The notes below the pieces were generated by a model, which saw nothing but the letters and a program-made list of their open reading frames with translations, had not been told where the DNA came from and made no database searches. 64,000 nt of DNA. It comes from Bacteroidetes bacterium SCGC AAA795-G10. Lineage in GTDB: Bacteria; Bacteroidota; Bacteroidia; Flavobacteriales; Flavobacteriaceae. A program made the position numbers and the translations under genes. Position 1 is the first letter of the stretch. The number at the start of each line of letters is the position of its first letter. This document shows, one piece after another, positions 62,643-64,000 of this stretch. The DNA lies in contig QFDA01000001.1 in the NCBI GenBank assembly GCA_003130815.1, positions 200,131 through 264,130 on the forward strand, read 5' to 3'.

Positions 62643-64000
62643 GTGAGACCATTTTCAAAATTTATTAGATTGTTGACTTTAATAGTCTTGCTGACCTTTT
62701 TTCGTGGTTTTAGCCAAACCTCAAAAAAACAAATCAATAAATTCACATATTCTCGAATCACCGTATCTGAGGCTGAAAATAAGGGTCTGCCAGTTATAAA
62801 AAATAAAAAAACTCTAACAAATAAAACTTCAATATCTACTAATAAAGTATTTTCTGGCAAAAGTAAAAAGTCGTTTAACAAGGTTCCATTTAATTTGAAA
62901 AACAAAAGACCATCTCCTCAATTAAGCTTAAACAAATTAAAACCTAATAAAATTGTCACCAAAAAAATTAGTAGTTCTACATCAAAAACTTTGACCTATT
63001 TTAAAAAAAAGGAGTATGAACAAATATCAATCAAATATTCTAAAAATAAAGTTCCGAGATTCATACGTAGTAATTTTATAGGTGACATTTCAAGTTCTAA
63101 TAAAAAAAGTAAAAGGTTAATTGTTAAAGATTATCTGGAAGAGTTAAAAGATATTTTAATGATAAAGGCCCCAAATGATGAATTTGAAATTAAAGAAGAA
63201 ACAAAGGATAAGTTCGGATTAACTCACCTAAAATTCAAACAGGTTTTTAATAAAATTCCCATTTATGCTAAAGAGATAGTTGTTCATTTAGATAAAAAAG
63301 GATATGTAAAATCTTTAAATGGGTCTTACATCTCAACACCCGAAAAAGTAAATACAACAGCCCAGCTAGACGTTGAGAAGGTCAGAGAAAAATTGTCTAA
63401 TATATTTGGAAAAAGTATTGGTGAACTTGAGGATTTAAATGATTCTATAGAACCTGTTTTGGTTATTTATGAGAAAAAAAATCAGCTTTATTTATCATGG
63501 TATATAACAATATATTCCTCTTATATAGATAGATGGAATCTATTTATTGATGACAAAACTGGTGCTATTTTGGATAAGATTTATACAACTTGTACTATCG
63601 ACTCTAATCACAATCACGATAGTAATTTTAGTGAACAAAACATATTAAACAACAAAAAAAAAAATATGTCAAGTTCTACTGGTACAGGTGTTGATTTAAA
63701 TGGTATCGAAAGGAACTTAAATACTTTTTTTTTTAATGATTCTTATTGGCTAATCGATACTACCAAACCATCTTACGATTCCAATTTATCGAACGAGTTA
63801 GATCAGAAAGGAGCAATTCAAACCTTAAAATATAACTCAAATGATGACAATTATTATTATCAAGAAAATCAAAATAACACTTTTGATGATCCCTCTTTAG
63901 TTTCAGCTCATTACAATGCATCAATAGTTTATGATTATTTCTTTAATACATTTCAAAGAAATTCTCTTGATGGCAACGGTGGAAGTACCCTATCTGTGAC
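62643..64000 (+). CDS. M4 (thermolysin-like) metalloprotease, N-terminal part (3' end outside window)
   Basis: The frame is open from 62619 to the window end with no stop codon. GTG 62643 gives MRPFSKFIRLLTLIVLLTFF and RGFSQ, a good signal peptide; GTG 62628 is an alternative. The propeptide follows: a Lys-rich region to about 160, then an FTP/PepSY segment (FGLTHLKFKQVFNKIPIYAK, GYVKSLNGSYI). The start of the M4 catalytic domain follows (GTGVDLNGIERNLN; VSAHYNASIVYDYF; RNSLDGNGGSTLSV). The HExxH zinc site would lie just past the window. Secreted, probably multi-domain. Confidence 0.87.
   Translation, partial: MRPFSKFIRLLTLIVLLTFFRGFSQTSKKQINKFTYSRITVSEAENKGLPVIKNKKTLTNKTSISTNKVFSGKSKKSFNKVPFNLKNKRPSPQLSLNKLKPNKIVTKKISSSTSKTLTYFKKKEYEQISIKYSKNKVPRFIRSNFIGDISSSNKKSKRLIVKDYLEELKDILMIKAPNDEFEIKEETKDKFGLTHLKFKQVFNKIPIYAKEIVVHLDKKGYVKSLNGSYISTPEKVNTTAQLDVEKVREKLSNIFGKSIGELEDLNDSIEPVLVIYEKKNQLYLSWYITIYSSYIDRWNLFIDDKTGAILDKIYTTCTIDSNHNHDSNFSEQNILNNKKKNMSSSTGTGVDLNGIERNLNTFFFNDSYWLIDTTKPSYDSNLSNELDQKGAIQTLKYNSNDDNYYYQENQNNTFDDPSLVSAHYNASIVYDYFFNTFQRNSLDGNGGSTLSV

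Noticed and set aside
62546-62905. 119-codon minus-strand ORF
   Set aside because: It is antisense to the clear signal peptide and propeptide of the M4 protease on the plus strand, and has no family resemblance.

Overview
The window is visibly AT-rich and reads as a chromosomal segment of a marine-type member of the Bacteroidota, most likely Flavobacteriaceae. The evidence is a TonB-dependent receptor, a giant surface protein with a gliding-motility/T9SS type B C-terminal sorting domain, many secreted proteins and lipoproteins, no use of Shine-Dalgarno-like leaders, and several matches to the Bacteroidota -7 promoter element TAnnTTTG. I do not assign a genus.

Layout. 1-4.1 kb: the 3' end of a TonB receptor, a PiT-type phosphate transporter with a PhoU-like tail, and a MORN/YwqK-like secreted protein. 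4.2-7.7 kb: class Ia ribonucleotide reductase (nrdB-nrdA). 7.9-8.5 kb: a DUF3109 gene broken by one extra base in a 9-base homopolymer. 8.5-13.2 kb: a MarC-like protein, a four-gene minus-strand operon (TerB/DnaJ, HupE-like, dCMP deaminase, S41 protease) and a bacilliredoxin. 13.2-26.6 kb: an acyltransferase, then a heme block. The minus side has hemJ with a sensor kinase, and AraC regulator-hemH-MATE. The plus side has hemA-hemC-hemD-hemE-hemF-cation antiporter-hemB. Together these cover glutamyl-tRNA to protoheme except hemL and the hemJ-independent oxidases. 26.6-33.8 kb: a tightly coupled four-gene trans-4-hydroxy-L-proline catabolic operon, a serine hydrolase and a sarcosine-oxidase-like enzyme.

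33.8-40.5 kb: a small DUF3784-like protein and a giant BspA-like surface protein whose signal peptide is out of frame with the body. 40.6-48.7 kb: phosphoesterase, esterases, a PQQ dehydrogenase with an inserted cytochrome c domain, and a Tat-signal sugar isomerase-like protein. tRNA-Arg(CCT) lies here.

48.7-61.1 kb is the accessory and most unusual part. It is a run of small secreted proteins: four two-domain alpha/beta-barrel-like proteins in two subfamilies and three SnoaL/NTF2-like proteins, plus DUF1330, DUF4242, DUF2892, CysK-like, hemolysin III and DUF6090-like genes. Most minus-strand genes here, although not homologous to each other, are preceded by the same roughly 40-75 nt promoter/leader module, and many are followed by similar AAAAAACCCTC-type hairpins. 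The array therefore looks like separate genes in a repeated intergenic frame, possibly one regulon. Inside it I found an 11-cysteine, 29-residue metallothionein-like ORF (53108-53197, minus), and just beyond it a 52-residue zinc-ribbon ORF (61209-61367, minus). The window ends with an XRE regulator/membrane protein pair, tRNA-Asn(GTT) and the 5' part of an M4 metalloprotease gene.
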